A stretch of DNA of 64,000 bases from positions 2,418,001 to 2,482,000 of the forward strand of contig NZ_CP064936.1 in assembly GCF_016117655.1 (NCBI RefSeq), written 5' to 3'. Below are positions 1 through 8,590 of this stretch, in pieces. Each line of letters begins with the position of its first letter. Within the stretch, counting starts at the first letter, position 1. The position numbers and the translations under genes were made by a program. The notes below the pieces were generated by a model, which was not told where the DNA came from, searched no databases, and saw only the letters and a program-made list of their open reading frames with translations. This DNA comes from Treponema peruense. Lineage in GTDB: Bacteria > Spirochaetota > Spirochaetia > Treponematales > Treponemataceae.

Positions 1-658
1 CAGCCCCTACGGCAACAGCGACACGTTCTTTTTTAGAATCGGCATTTTCAAGTGCGGAATAAATATTCTTTGTTCCGTCAGTCCTTTCATAAAGCACCAC
101 TGCACTTCCGCGGCCGTCTGCGTTAACAGATTGCCACATTCTGCATGCTTCTTCTACAGAAACCGTATTTTCGATTTTTGTCGCAACAGGAGATCCGCTC
201 TGCTGTCTTGCTTCGGTAACAATGCGCGACCATCTTTCATCGTTGGTTTCACATCTGTTCCGTGCAGACTGAATAAATCCGCTCTGGCAGAATTCACCTT
301 CCACAGGCACAATAACAGACACGCCGCATTCCACTGCCTGCCTTATAATAAGTTCCATCTTTGCAGGTTTGGGCACGAACATAAAAAGCCACAGCCGGGG
401 ACCACGCATTTTTTCTTCTGGAACAGCTTCGAGTTTTTTCAAAGAAACGCTGCTTCCGGAAATCTGAAGTGTAATTGTTTTTTCAGAAGAATCTATTTTT
501 GCAACAGTCATTGGCTGAAGAACACCCGACAAAAGTCTTACATAAATTGCGTCTCCGGCCTGAACACGAAGAACCGTGCCCAGATAACGGAAATTTTTTC
601 CGCGCACACAAAGACAGCCGTCAGAGTCAAGTTCACAGTCAGCTACAAACTGCCTCAT
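1..658 (-). CDS. rsmE: 16S rRNA (uracil-1498-N3)-methyltransferase RsmE, 3' part cut by window edge
   Basis: The frame starts with ATG at 658 and stays open to position 1, giving about 219 residues; the usual length is about 240-250, so only the C-terminal end is missing. RsmE methylates N3 of U1498 in helix 44 of 16S rRNA on the assembled 30S subunit. The N-terminal part resembles the PUA-like RNA-binding domain (FRYLGTVLRVQAGD). The later segment ERWSRIVTEARQQSG is the family signature at the start of the SPOUT methyltransferase half. The AdoMet-binding knot lies outside the window. The start overlaps the stop of the upstream S41 protease gene (ATGA at 658-655), so the two are translationally coupled. 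Confidence 0.85.
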   Translation of the reverse strand, partial: MRQFVADCELDSDGCLCVRGKNFRYLGTVLRVQAGDAIYVRLLSGVLQPMTVAKIDSSEKTITLQISGSSVSLKKLEAVPEEKMRGPRLWLFMFVPKPAKMELIIRQAVECGVSVIVPVEGEFCQSGFIQSARNRCETNDERWSRIVTEARQQSGSPVATKIENTVSVEEACRMWQSVNADGRGSAVVLYERTDGTKNIYSALENADSKKERVAVAVGA

Positions 659-2082
659 TCCTGCATCTCCGCGAGTGTTTTTGAAGATGTCATAAGTTCA
701 GTAAAGTTTTCATTTTTTATTATATCCAGCGCTGCATTAAGTTGAATATCATAATCCAGATCGTAAAGGCGCATCGGCTTTGTATGATCAACATTGTTTC
801 TTACAATTTTTCTTATAACACGAGGCTCCAGCGGATACTTTTTTTCAAGAACTTCAGAATAAGCTGCAATGTCAGCCTCGCTCATGTCAGGGTGCTCTTC
901 TACATACGCACTTATCTCATCTGAATCCATGAGTTCACCGAAAGCTTTTTCTTCTTCTTCAGAAAATTCAGGATAGGTAACTTCACGGTCAGGCATTATT
1001 CCCGTCTTGTCTATATTTACATCGCTCGGAGTATAATAGCGTGCCACAGTAATTTTAAAACCGTCATTGTTTATCAGACCGTTCGGAATCTGAACACTTC
1101 CCTTGCCGAATGTACGCTCGCCTACAAGATAAGCTGTGTGCGTGTCCTTTAATGCTCCGCTTAAGATTTCACTGGCACTGGCACTTCCGCGGTTAATCAG
1201 AACTATTACGGGAATTCCTCGTACAACAGTTTTCTTCCTGTCTGCAAAATAAACTGAATTTTCGTAGTCAATACGGCTCTTTGTAGAAACAATCGGTCCT
1301 TCGTCAATAAATTTGTCTGCAATGTCAACAGCACTTGAAAGAAGTCCGCCGCCGTTATTGCGCAAATCTATTATCAGGCTCTTGTAATTTTTCTCTTTGA
1401 ATGAATCCAGCGCTTCCTGAACACGTTCCGCAGTCTTTACAGAAAATTCAGAAATACGTATGTAGCCGGTATCCCCTATCATGTCAAAACTTACAGTCGG
1501 GTTTTCTATAACGGCTCTTACGAGAGTACATCCAAATTCAATTTTTTTACCGCGTCGTATTGTAACATTCACGCTTTCACCGACGGTTCCACGCAGCATT
1601 CCAAGAACTTCATCCATTGTAATGGTAGAAGTATCTGTTCCGTTTATTGCAATAATCAAATCACCGGAATGAATTCCAGCCCTTGCTCCCGGCGAATTGT
1701 CTATAGGGGCTGCAACTTCTACATAAGCGGGCTTTTCTGGAGTAGACTCATTTGGCTTTGTTATGGAAAGTCCGACACCGCCAAAGTTTCCTACAGTAGT
1801 GTCGGTAAGAGAACGCCATTCAGACTTGTTCATATAAACTGAATAAGGATCATCCAGGCTTTCAAGCATTCCCTTCAGGGCACCTGCGTAAAGTTTCTGC
1901 GGATCAACTTCTTCTACATAATTCTGCTGTATAAAATAATAGAGCGAATTTATCACATCAAGATACTGCTTCTGGCGCTTCATTTCGGCATCGGCAGTCG
2001 GCGTCTGTGACTGTGCAAAACACTGTGAACTGAATATTGAAAGTACTAAAATTGCGGTTGTAGACAAGAAGAATTTTTTCAT
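655..2082 (-). CDS. S41 carboxyl-terminal processing protease (CtpA/Prc type), exported
   Basis: A 475-residue serine protease that would cleave proteins near their C termini in the periplasm. The N terminus has a signal peptide (basic MKK, a hydrophobic stretch, end near CFAQ at residue 24). A PDZ domain follows at about 85-180 (FGGVGLSI, then GARAGIHSGDLIIAING), then the S41 core. The catalytic pair is visible as Ser302 in GSASASEI and Lys327 in FGKGSVQ, 25 residues apart as in the family. It is the first gene of a unit with rsmE. There is no Shine-Dalgarno; a promoter runs directly into the ATG (see 2089-2117). Family assignment is firm; the substrates are unknown. Confidence 0.92.
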   Translation of the reverse strand: MKKFFLSTTAILVLSIFSSQCFAQSQTPTADAEMKRQKQYLDVINSLYYFIQQNYVEEVDPQKLYAGALKGMLESLDDPYSVYMNKSEWRSLTDTTVGNFGGVGLSITKPNESTPEKPAYVEVAAPIDNSPGARAGIHSGDLIIAINGTDTSTITMDEVLGMLRGTVGESVNVTIRRGKKIEFGCTLVRAVIENPTVSFDMIGDTGYIRISEFSVKTAERVQEALDSFKEKNYKSLIIDLRNNGGGLLSSAVDIADKFIDEGPIVSTKSRIDYENSVYFADRKKTVVRGIPVIVLINRGSASASEILSGALKDTHTAYLVGERTFGKGSVQIPNGLINNDGFKITVARYYTPSDVNIDKTGIMPDREVTYPEFSEEEEKAFGELMDSDEISAYVEEHPDMSEADIAAYSEVLEKKYPLEPRVIRKIVRNNVDHTKPMRLYDLDYDIQLNAALDIIKNENFTELMTSSKTLAEMQE

Positions 2083-2088
2083 ATCATT

Positions 2089-2117
2089 ATTTTATGCGGT
2101 TTTTTATCTCTATGCAA
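2089..2117 (-). promoter_or_regulatory. Promoter of the S41 protease gene, predicted leaderless
   Basis: On the minus strand: TTGCAT, 17 bp, TAAAAT, then AATGAT directly before the ATG at 2082. With normal start-site spacing, transcription would begin on or next to the A of the start codon. No Shine-Dalgarno fits in the remaining 6 nt. Confidence 0.6.
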
Positions 2118-2140
2118 GAGTTCTAAATATGTGTTATACT
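2112..2140 (+). promoter_or_regulatory. Promoter of the MinD-like ATPase gene, predicted leaderless
   Basis: An extended -10 TGTTATACT (TATACT at 2135-2140) lies 6 nt (GATTTT) before the ATG at 2147. The matching -35 position (2112-2117, ATGCAA) is poor on this strand, but it is exactly the -35 hexamer of the divergent protease promoter. The two promoters therefore overlap back to back. Confidence 0.5.
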
Positions 2141-2146
2141 GATTTT

Positions 2147-3292
2147 ATGCAGATAATTCCAGTTGCAAGCGGAAAAGGAGGCGTAGGAAAAAGTCTCCTT
2201 AGCGCAAACCTAGCCATAGCTCTCGGACAGGCAGGAAAAAAAGTGCTTCTTGCCGACCTTGATTTGGGCGCATCAAACCTTCATCTTGTAATAGGACAGC
2301 AGCCACCCAAAGTCGGAATAGGCACATTTCTTACGGGACAGTCACGTTTTGAAGACATAATCAATCCCACCGACTACGAAAACGTTTCTTTTATTGCAGG
2401 TGATTCAGAAATTCCAGGACTTACTTCCCTCAAGGCTTCACAAAAAAACGAACTTATCAAAAGTTTTTCACACGCAGATGCAGACTATCTTATCCTGGAT
2501 CTCGGAGCCGGAACCCACCTCACAATTCTGGACATGTTCCTTCTTTCACCCCAGGGAATCGTAGTAACCGCGCCTACAGTAACTGCGACCCTCAACGGAT
2601 ATCTCTTTCTCAAAAACACGGTATTCCGCATGATGTACAACACTTTCAAAAGAGGTTCTGCGGCATACAATTATCTGGAAAGCCTCAAAAAAGACTCAGA
2701 AGCCCTGCAGAAATTCTATATTCCGCGTCTGGTAGAAACACTTGAACAGATAGACCCGGCAAGCGTTTCTCTTTTCAAAAACCGCATGTCAGAATTCAGA
2801 CCGCGCCTCATACTCAACATGATTGACGACCCCAAAGATGCCGACCGTGCACAAAAAATACGCCGTTCCTGCCAGCAGTATCTTGGACTCAACCTGGAAC
2901 ATCTGGGTGTAATTTACCGCGACTCAATGCAGGACAGAGCGCTCGCATCACGGCTTCCCGTTGTAGTTTACAAACCGCATTCTGTTATAGGACAGGCCAT
3001 TTACCGCATTGCAGAAAAAATCATGCAGTCCGAAACCTTAAAATTCGACGCGGACTATGACATAACAAAAGCATCAGAAGCATCTTTCGAAATTGCCTCA
3101 GAAGAAGCATCGGACGACTTTTCACAGAAGATGGCCTACATAGAAGAACTTGCCGGAACAGGCGCCCTCTCTGCCGGGGAACTTGCAGAAACGCTCAAAA
3201 GCCAGCAGTTCGAAATAACACGGCTCAGAAACGAAAACAATCTTCTCAAGAAAAAACTCGTAGACGCTGCACGCCAGGGATATAAAATTTAA
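2147..3292 (+). CDS. ParA/MinD-family P-loop ATPase (FlhG-like)
   Basis: A 381-residue ATPase of the MinD/ParA/Mrp class. The deviant Walker A motif SGKGGVGKS lies at residues 8-16; the switch regions DLDLGASN and DLGAGTH follow. The C-terminal part extends past the ATPase core and ends in a probable coiled coil (ITRLRNENNLLKKKL). I chose ATG 2147, not the in-frame ATG at 2129, because Walker A then sits at the usual distance from the N terminus and a -10 box ends 6 nt upstream. Such ATPases place division sites, flagella or chemoreceptor arrays. No flagellar or division gene is adjacent, so the cargo is unknown. FlhG-like is an inference from overall form. Confidence 0.8.
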   Translation: MQIIPVASGKGGVGKSLLSANLAIALGQAGKKVLLADLDLGASNLHLVIGQQPPKVGIGTFLTGQSRFEDIINPTDYENVSFIAGDSEIPGLTSLKASQKNELIKSFSHADADYLILDLGAGTHLTILDMFLLSPQGIVVTAPTVTATLNGYLFLKNTVFRMMYNTFKRGSAAYNYLESLKKDSEALQKFYIPRLVETLEQIDPASVSLFKNRMSEFRPRLILNMIDDPKDADRAQKIRRSCQQYLGLNLEHLGVIYRDSMQDRALASRLPVVVYKPHSVIGQAIYRIAEKIMQSETLKFDADYDITKASEASFEIASEEASDDFSQKMAYIEELAGTGALSAGELAETLKSQQFEITRLRNENNLLKKKLVDAARQGYKI

Positions 3293-3339
3293 TCATTTAT
3301 TAACAGAAAATATCATTTAATATAGAAGGAAAAAATAAA

Positions 3340-4326
3340 ATGACATTCGCACCGCTTTACATCAACTTTCCAAAATGGATTCACCCCGAGATTTTTCCCG
3401 GAGTTCCTGTCCTGGGACTTCTGCGCTGGTACGGTCTTATGTACATCTTTGCATTTGCAACGGCATATCTTGTTCTTAAAAGAGAGCGCAAAGAAGGTCT
3501 TCTGGACACCACTGAACAAAAGGCAACAGAAGACGATATATTCAGTTTTATTACATTCGGAATAATTTTTCTTCTTCTGGGAGCAAGAATTTTTTCTACA
3601 CTGGTTTACGACACAAGCGGACTCTACTGGAAAAAGCCGTGGCTCATTTTCTGGCCGTTTGACACAGAAACAAAACAGTTTACAGGACTTGCCGGCATGT
3701 CTTACCACGGCGGATTCATCGGCGGGCTTATCGGAATGATTGTCTGGTGCATTACACACAAGCGCCCTGTCTGGAAATGGATAGATGCAATGGTTGTTGC
3801 CATTCCGCTCGGATACACTTTCGGCCGTCTTGGAAACTTCATGAACGGCGAGCTTTACGGACGCATTACTACAGTTCCATGGGGAATAGTTTTCCCGCGC
3901 GCAGAAAGATTTTCGTACAGCATTAACTGGGTACAGGATTTTGCTGCTGCCTGCGGAATGACAGTCGCCGAAGGAACAAAACTTGTTAACCTTCCGCGTC
4001 ACCCAAGTCAGCTTTACGAAGCACTGTTTGAAGGACTCCTTCTGTGGACAGTTTTGTGGACTCTCAGAAAACACAAGCCCTTCGACGGATTTCTGGCCGG
4101 ATGCTACACAATAGGCTACGGACTTGTACGCTTTGTAATAGAATATTTCCGCGAACCCGACGCAGATTTGGGCTACAGAATAAGCCGTGACGGAAGCGAC
4201 GCAATTTACATAAACACTTCGCTTCTTAACATAAGTACCGGCCAGATTCTGTGTTTCCTTATGATTCTTGGCGGAATAGGAATAATTACAACACTGGCAA
4301 TACTCAACCGCAAAAAAGCAAAATGA
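3340..4326 (+). CDS. lgt: Prolipoprotein diacylglyceryl transferase
   Basis: Lgt transfers diacylglycerol from phosphatidylglycerol to the lipobox cysteine of prolipoproteins, the first step of lipoprotein maturation in the inner membrane. The protein has 328 residues, a little longer than average, with about seven membrane helices. The signature GRLGNFMNGELYGR is present, with its conserved Arg and Asn, as is the earlier SYHGGFIGG segment with its essential His. A Shine-Dalgarno-like GAAGGA precedes the ATG. It overlaps the following HAD gene by ATGA. Several lipoprotein genes in this window encode likely substrates, and pgsA at 51 kb helps make its lipid donor. Confidence 0.95.
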   Translation: MTFAPLYINFPKWIHPEIFPGVPVLGLLRWYGLMYIFAFATAYLVLKRERKEGLLDTTEQKATEDDIFSFITFGIIFLLLGARIFSTLVYDTSGLYWKKPWLIFWPFDTETKQFTGLAGMSYHGGFIGGLIGMIVWCITHKRPVWKWIDAMVVAIPLGYTFGRLGNFMNGELYGRITTVPWGIVFPRAERFSYSINWVQDFAAACGMTVAEGTKLVNLPRHPSQLYEALFEGLLLWTVLWTLRKHKPFDGFLAGCYTIGYGLVRFVIEYFREPDADLGYRISRDGSDAIYINTSLLNISTGQILCFLMILGGIGIITTLAILNRKKAK

Positions 4327-4988
4327 GTTCCTTTAAAAATATTCTCCTAGACTTTGACGGAACAATAATGGACACTTCGGAGGGAATACTCAATTCCTTT
4401 GAATACACGGCTCGTTATTATTCCTTTGACACAGACCGCGAGAAATTCAGGACTCTTATAGGACCACCGCTCAAAGACAGTTTCAGGGACTTTTTTCACT
4501 TTAAGGAAGACGAAATTCCTTCTGCAATGGCAAAATACCGCGAATATTATACAGACAAGGGAATGTTCCAAGTTACTCTCTACGACGGAATCCGCGAAGC
4601 AATTACCGAACTCAAAAATCTTGGATGCAAAGTATTTGTCGCCACAAGCAAACCCGAAATTTACGCACGCAGCATCATACAAAAATGCGGCCTTTCAGAA
4701 CTATTTGACTTTGTCGGGGGAAGCGACACCGCAGAAATCACGCGCGTAAGAAAAGAAGATGTAATAAAATACGTCCTTAACGAAAACAATATAAAAGACA
4801 CAGACAGCTGCTTAATGGCAGGCGACAGAAACTACGACATAGAAGGTGCCCACTCAGCCGGAATAAAATGCGCTGCGGTACTGTATGGCTTTGGCTCCAG
4901 ACAGGAATTTGAACAGGCCAGGGCAGACTATATTATCGCGCACCCGAAAGAACTTGTAAAAATAGTAAAAGAAAGTTTCCAGAACTGA
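4323..4988 (+). CDS. HAD-superfamily phosphatase, phosphoglycolate-phosphatase-like
   Basis: A 221-residue HAD hydrolase of subfamily IA. Motif I is LDFDGTIMDT near residue 9 (nucleophile and acid Asp). Motif II is VATSKP, a Lys follows in the RKED stretch, and motif IV is MAGDRNYDIEGA. The helical cap between motifs I and II fits Gph/PpaX-type enzymes acting on small phosphorylated metabolites. ATG 4323 overlaps the lgt stop (ATGA), showing translational coupling; longer starts would lie deep inside lgt. The exact substrate cannot be read from the sequence. Confidence 0.87.
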   Translation: MSSFKNILLDFDGTIMDTSEGILNSFEYTARYYSFDTDREKFRTLIGPPLKDSFRDFFHFKEDEIPSAMAKYREYYTDKGMFQVTLYDGIREAITELKNLGCKVFVATSKPEIYARSIIQKCGLSELFDFVGGSDTAEITRVRKEDVIKYVLNENNIKDTDSCLMAGDRNYDIEGAHSAGIKCAAVLYGFGSRQEFEQARADYIIAHPKELVKIVKESFQN

Positions 4989-5036
4989 CGTGCAGTTTCA
5001 ATCGGTTCACGAATCGAATACAAAAAATTTCTCATG

Positions 5037-5065
5037 TTGAAAAATTAGCGCAATTAATATATCAT
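5037..5065 (+). promoter_or_regulatory. Promoter of the AICAR transformylase gene, predicted leaderless
   Basis: TTGAAA at 5037-5042, 17 bp, TATCAT at 5060-5065, then 6 nt (TCACTC) and the ATG at 5072. No Shine-Dalgarno is present. Confidence 0.5.
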
Positions 5066-5071
5066 TCACTC

Positions 5072-6244
5072 ATGAAAGAACTTGAATTAAAGTATGGTTG
5101 CAATCCCAACCAGAAACCGGCCAGAGTTTACATGGAAGACGGCGATTTACCTGTTACAGTAGTTAACGGTAGACCAGGATACATAAATCTGCTTGATGCC
5201 CTAAACGGATGGCAGCTTGTAAAGGAACTTAAAGAGGCTACCGGAATTCCTGCAGCCACTTCATTCAAACACGTATCTCCTGCAGGCGCCGCTATCGGTC
5301 TTCCGCTTTCAGACACACTCAAAAAAATCTACTACACCGATGATGTTGAACTCACACCCCTTGCATGCGCTTATGCCAGGGCACGCGGTGCAGACAGAAT
5401 GTCTTCTTTCGGAGACTTCATTGCCCTAAGCGACCGCTGCGACAAAGCAACGGCACTTCTTATCAAAAAAGAAGTAAGCGACGGAATCATTGCCCCTTCT
5501 TATGACGATGATGCGCTTGAAATTCTTAAGGCAAAGAAAAAGGGCGGTTACTGCGTTCTTCAGATAGACCCGGACTATGTTCCTGCACAGCTTGAGCGCA
5601 AACAGGTATTCGGCATCACTTTTGAACAGGGACACAACTTCATTAAGCTTGACGACGAGTGTCTCAAAAACGTTGTTACAAAAAACAAGGAAATTACAGC
5701 CGAAGAAAGAAACAATCTTCTTATTTCACTCATCATCCTCAAGTACACACAGTCAAACAGCGTATGCTATGTAAAGGACGGTCAGGCTATAGGAATCGGT
5801 GCAGGACAGCAGAGCCGCATTCACTGTACAAGACTTGCCGGCGACAAGGCAGACAAGTGGTGGCTCAGACAGAGCCCGCAGGTTCTTGCACTCGAATTTA
5901 TTGACGACATCAAACGTGCAGACCGCGACAATACAATTGACGTTTACACAAGCGATGACTATGAAGATGTTCTTGCCGAAGGAACCTGGCAGAAGTTCTT
6001 TAAGGTAAAGCCGGCTGTATTTACAAGGGAAGAACGCAAAGAGTGGATTTCCAAAAATACAGACGTTGCAGTAGGAAGTGACGCTTTCTTCCCGTTCGGA
6101 GACAACATTGAGCGTGCCCACCGCAGCGGCGTTAAGGTAATTGCCCAGCCGGGAGGTTCTATCCGTGACGACAACGTAATAGAAACGTGTGACAAATACG
6201 GAATAGTAATGGCCTTCACAGGGATAAGACTGTTCCACCACTAA
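5072..6244 (+). CDS. purH: Phosphoribosylaminoimidazolecarboxamide (AICAR) formyltransferase, stand-alone
   Basis: A 390-residue protein that matches only the C-terminal transformylase half of bifunctional PurH, converting AICAR to FAICAR with 10-formyl-tetrahydrofolate in purine synthesis. The catalytic Lys-His pair is visible in SFKHVSPAGAA near residue 65. YNPNQKPA-like (CNPNQKPA), SFGDFIALSD and the C-terminal GGSIRDDNVIE segments are also typical. The N-terminal IMP cyclohydrolase domain (about 200 residues) is absent; the ORF begins directly at the transformylase region, so the final ring closure needs a separate enzyme. The gene stands alone, followed by a repeat element and a convergent gene. 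Confidence 0.88.
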   Translation: MKELELKYGCNPNQKPARVYMEDGDLPVTVVNGRPGYINLLDALNGWQLVKELKEATGIPAATSFKHVSPAGAAIGLPLSDTLKKIYYTDDVELTPLACAYARARGADRMSSFGDFIALSDRCDKATALLIKKEVSDGIIAPSYDDDALEILKAKKKGGYCVLQIDPDYVPAQLERKQVFGITFEQGHNFIKLDDECLKNVVTKNKEITAEERNNLLISLIILKYTQSNSVCYVKDGQAIGIGAGQQSRIHCTRLAGDKADKWWLRQSPQVLALEFIDDIKRADRDNTIDVYTSDDYEDVLAEGTWQKFFKVKPAVFTREERKEWISKNTDVAVGSDAFFPFGDNIERAHRSGVKVIAQPGGSIRDDNVIETCDKYGIVMAFTGIRLFHH

Positions 6245-6304
6245 TCTTTGTATAAAAAAACGACTGCCCGAGTTACTCTGTTTATACTAATAAGAAACTC
6301 GTAG

Positions 6305-6430
6305 GGAGGACGCGGGAATCGGAAATGACTTGATTTTTTGCTGTCGCGAAGCGACATACAATAGTTTCCTAGCAAAAATCACGTCAAGGCCAATATTGGC
6401 CGGTTTACGGTTTCCGCGGACGACCGGGAG
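6305..6430. repeat. 126-bp fold-back intergenic repeat, copy 1
   Basis: This stretch matches the reverse complement of 29882-30007 over its full length with roughly 14 mismatches by eye. It folds on itself: GACTTGATTTTTTGC near the left pairs with GCAAAAATCACGTC to the right, and the outer CGCGGGAA pairs imperfectly with TTTCCGCGG. The centre holds a small hairpin (TGTCGC-GAA-GCGACA). A perfect 14-bp palindrome GGCCAATATTGGCC lies at 6388-6401. It sits between two convergent genes and has no open frame of note. Confidence 0.8.
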
Positions 6431-6462
6431 AGTTTCTCTTAGCAAAATGCTGTGTAACCCGG

Positions 6463-7617
6463 TCAGACTTCGGCTTCGAGTTTCTGAAGTTCTATCTTTG
6501 CAATTTTATCGCCCGGGTCTATTTCAAGAACCGTCATAAAGAATTTTCTAGCCTGTTCTTCATCGCCCAGTTTAAGACACAGATATCCCATATTGCTTAT
6601 AATCTTTGTATTGTCGGGATCGTAAGCAAGAGCTTGGTTAAGACTGTCCTGCGCTTCATCCAGTTCACCTGTTTCCATCTGGCAAATGGCTAGTTCGTTA
6701 AGGGTGTCTGCGCTTTCATCACCGCCTTCACATTCGCGAGCCTTTTCAAAAGCCTGCTTTGCATCCTCAAAGCGTTCCAGGCGGCGCAGTCCCCATCCCA
6801 AAAGGAACCATGCATTCCACACTGCAGGATTGTCGCGTATAAATTTGCGTATTTCTTCAAGTCCCTTTTCTTCCTGACCGCCGGCAATAAGTTCGTAAGC
6901 ATTGTGGAATCTGTCGTTTTCAAGATTTCTGTTTGAAATTTTGTCTATAACTTCCTGCGCCCTTTCCCTCTTGTACACTCCGTTGTCGCCAAGTTCTTCA
7001 TCCTTTGCGTCAGAAGTAAGAGCCAGATAACTTTCAAAACAGCCCTTTGCATCTGCGTAGAGCCGCTTCTTCAGATAAAAGAAACCCGCGTTAAAAAAAG
7101 CGTCCGGAATTTCAGGATCGCTGTCCATTGCATCCTTATAGTAATTGAGCGCAGTGTCGTCATAGGCGTCGGCATCTTCGTTGAGCGAAGACTTTCTGTA
7201 ACTGTCTGCCTTCTGGTCAAAAAAAAGTGCCATATTAAGAACAACGGCCTTGTCTTCTGGAGAAAGTCCGTGAAGGGCCATCCATATTTCTTCGGCAAGG
7301 TCCCAGTCTTCATTGCGCGTCTTAAGAATTGCAGCCTCCGCCAGTTCCTTTTTGATTCCCGGACGGGCCTCTGTCATAAGAGTGCGGTAATAGTCAAGAT
7401 TGGGATTCTGCCTGTCATAGGCAAGCACCGTAAGAATTCCAGCCAGAATCTGTTCCTGGGAAAGTTCCTGCATGTTAAAGTTACCCGGCGCGTCAGTTTC
7501 CTTCTTTTGAACCGGAAGCATAATCTGCGGGTCAAGATGAATGTCATGCACAGAAAGTTTGAATTCTTCGGGCATTTTTATAAAATAAACCGAATCAAGT
7601 GGATTTTTTGAGTTCAT
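6463..7617 (-). CDS. Tetratricopeptide-repeat protein
   Basis: A 384-residue protein made largely of TPR units: NAGFFYLKKRLYADAKGCFE, AWFLLGWGLRRLERFEDAKQ, ELAICQMETGELDEAQDSL and MGYLCLKLGDEEQARKFF are successive repeats in the C-terminal half. There is no signal peptide or membrane helix, so it is probably a cytoplasmic scaffold. The start at 7617 is set by an AGGACA ribosome site 7 nt upstream; a longer frame from 7683 lacks one and overlaps the upstream gene. The PilZ-domain gene ends 28 nt upstream, so the two form an operon. The partner of the TPR domain is unknown. Confidence 0.8.
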   Translation of the reverse strand: MNSKNPLDSVYFIKMPEEFKLSVHDIHLDPQIMLPVQKKETDAPGNFNMQELSQEQILAGILTVLAYDRQNPNLDYYRTLMTEARPGIKKELAEAAILKTRNEDWDLAEEIWMALHGLSPEDKAVVLNMALFFDQKADSYRKSSLNEDADAYDDTALNYYKDAMDSDPEIPDAFFNAGFFYLKKRLYADAKGCFESYLALTSDAKDEELGDNGVYKRERAQEVIDKISNRNLENDRFHNAYELIAGGQEEKGLEEIRKFIRDNPAVWNAWFLLGWGLRRLERFEDAKQAFEKARECEGGDESADTLNELAICQMETGELDEAQDSLNQALAYDPDNTKIISNMGYLCLKLGDEEQARKFFMTVLEIDPGDKIAKIELQKLEAEV

Positions 7618-7645
7618 AATCTGTCCTGTATGCTGAATTTTAGCG

Positions 7646-8500
7646 TCAAACCGCACCCGCCGCCTGCTGCAGGTCATCTGCAAACGTCGTATTAAGTTCG
7701 GCCTTTCTCATTGTAGTAAGATAATTATTTATATGAATCTTATATGAAAGAGTTATTGAAGAATCATCAAATTTGATGCAGGCTGCAAGAATATCTTTGC
7801 GTCCCTCAACGGCTTCAGTCGAAGTAATAATTCCAGTAAGCGTAATAACTTCGTGCGGTTCATCAAATTCAAGCTGAAGGGAAATTGTTTTGTTGATAAG
7901 ATACTGCGCAATTCCAATAAGAATGACTTTTGCCCCGCCGAACGAAATATCAGAAAGAATACAGTGACGCGGAACATTCTGAATATATATAATACTTTCC
8001 TTCTTTGGAATTCCAAGTTTTCTCAAAGACTCTGCAGTAATGGGAATTCTGTCTTCCCTGCGCTTCAAATAATTTACATTTGCGTCAAGAAGATGTCCCA
8101 GCATTCCAATAAGATCTTCCGGCGGGCGCTGTGTATACTGAACGGTAACAATAACCAGATCACTGCTTCCGGCATACTCTTTTATTGTATAAACTTTTCC
8201 AGAAACAAAAAAGCTCATCAACTGCCCGTCCTGCTGGTAAAAACTGAACCTTACACTCAACGGCGGCGGATCTTTCTTTGACAAAACTTCGTAAGCGCCG
8301 CCCTTTGTTCCAAGAATAATCTTTGCGGTTGTAAAGGAAGTGGAATTGATTATACACGGCCACTGTGAACCTGCACACTTAATGTAAATCTGTCTCGGAT
8401 CCATTTTGAGTGTGCGTATAATATCTTTTGTAAATGTAACCTCAGTATTCAAATAATCCTTGTAATATCGGTTATTAAGCTGAGTTGTAACTATAGACAT
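7646..8500 (-). CDS. PilZ-domain protein, probable cyclic-di-GMP effector
   Basis: A 284-residue protein. The C-terminal half is a PilZ domain: an Arg-rich start (LKRREDRIPI near residue 145) and the second motif LSDISFGGAKVIL near 185, giving the RxxxR and D/NxSxxG pattern that binds cyclic-di-GMP. The N-terminal 130 residues form a second beta-rich region, as in YcgR-like or PilZN-type proteins. No signal peptide or membrane helix is seen. It would link cyclic-di-GMP levels to motility or surface behaviour, possibly through the TPR partner downstream. Upstream is TTGACT, 17 bp, TAAATT and only 11 nt to the ATG, without a Shine-Dalgarno. Confidence 0.8.
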   Translation of the reverse strand: MSIVTTQLNNRYYKDYLNTEVTFTKDIIRTLKMDPRQIYIKCAGSQWPCIINSTSFTTAKIILGTKGGAYEVLSKKDPPPLSVRFSFYQQDGQLMSFFVSGKVYTIKEYAGSSDLVIVTVQYTQRPPEDLIGMLGHLLDANVNYLKRREDRIPITAESLRKLGIPKKESIIYIQNVPRHCILSDISFGGAKVILIGIAQYLINKTISLQLEFDEPHEVITLTGIITSTEAVEGRKDILAACIKFDDSSITLSYKIHINNYLTTMRKAELNTTFADDLQQAAGAV

Positions 8501-8590
8501 ATTATAATTATAATTTATAAAAGGGATTGCGTAAAGTCAAAACACGAATAATTAATGTTAAAACGCACAATCCAAAAAACAGGGCAATTT

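Noticed and set aside
131-745. A 204-codon plus-strand frame
   Set aside because: It is antisense to rsmE and the end of the S41 protease gene; its composition is unlike a real protein (many Phe, His, Cys, Asn) and the opposite frames have clear family motifs.
3313-4074. A 253-codon minus-strand frame
   Set aside because: It is the shadow of lgt, whose signature motifs are unambiguous.
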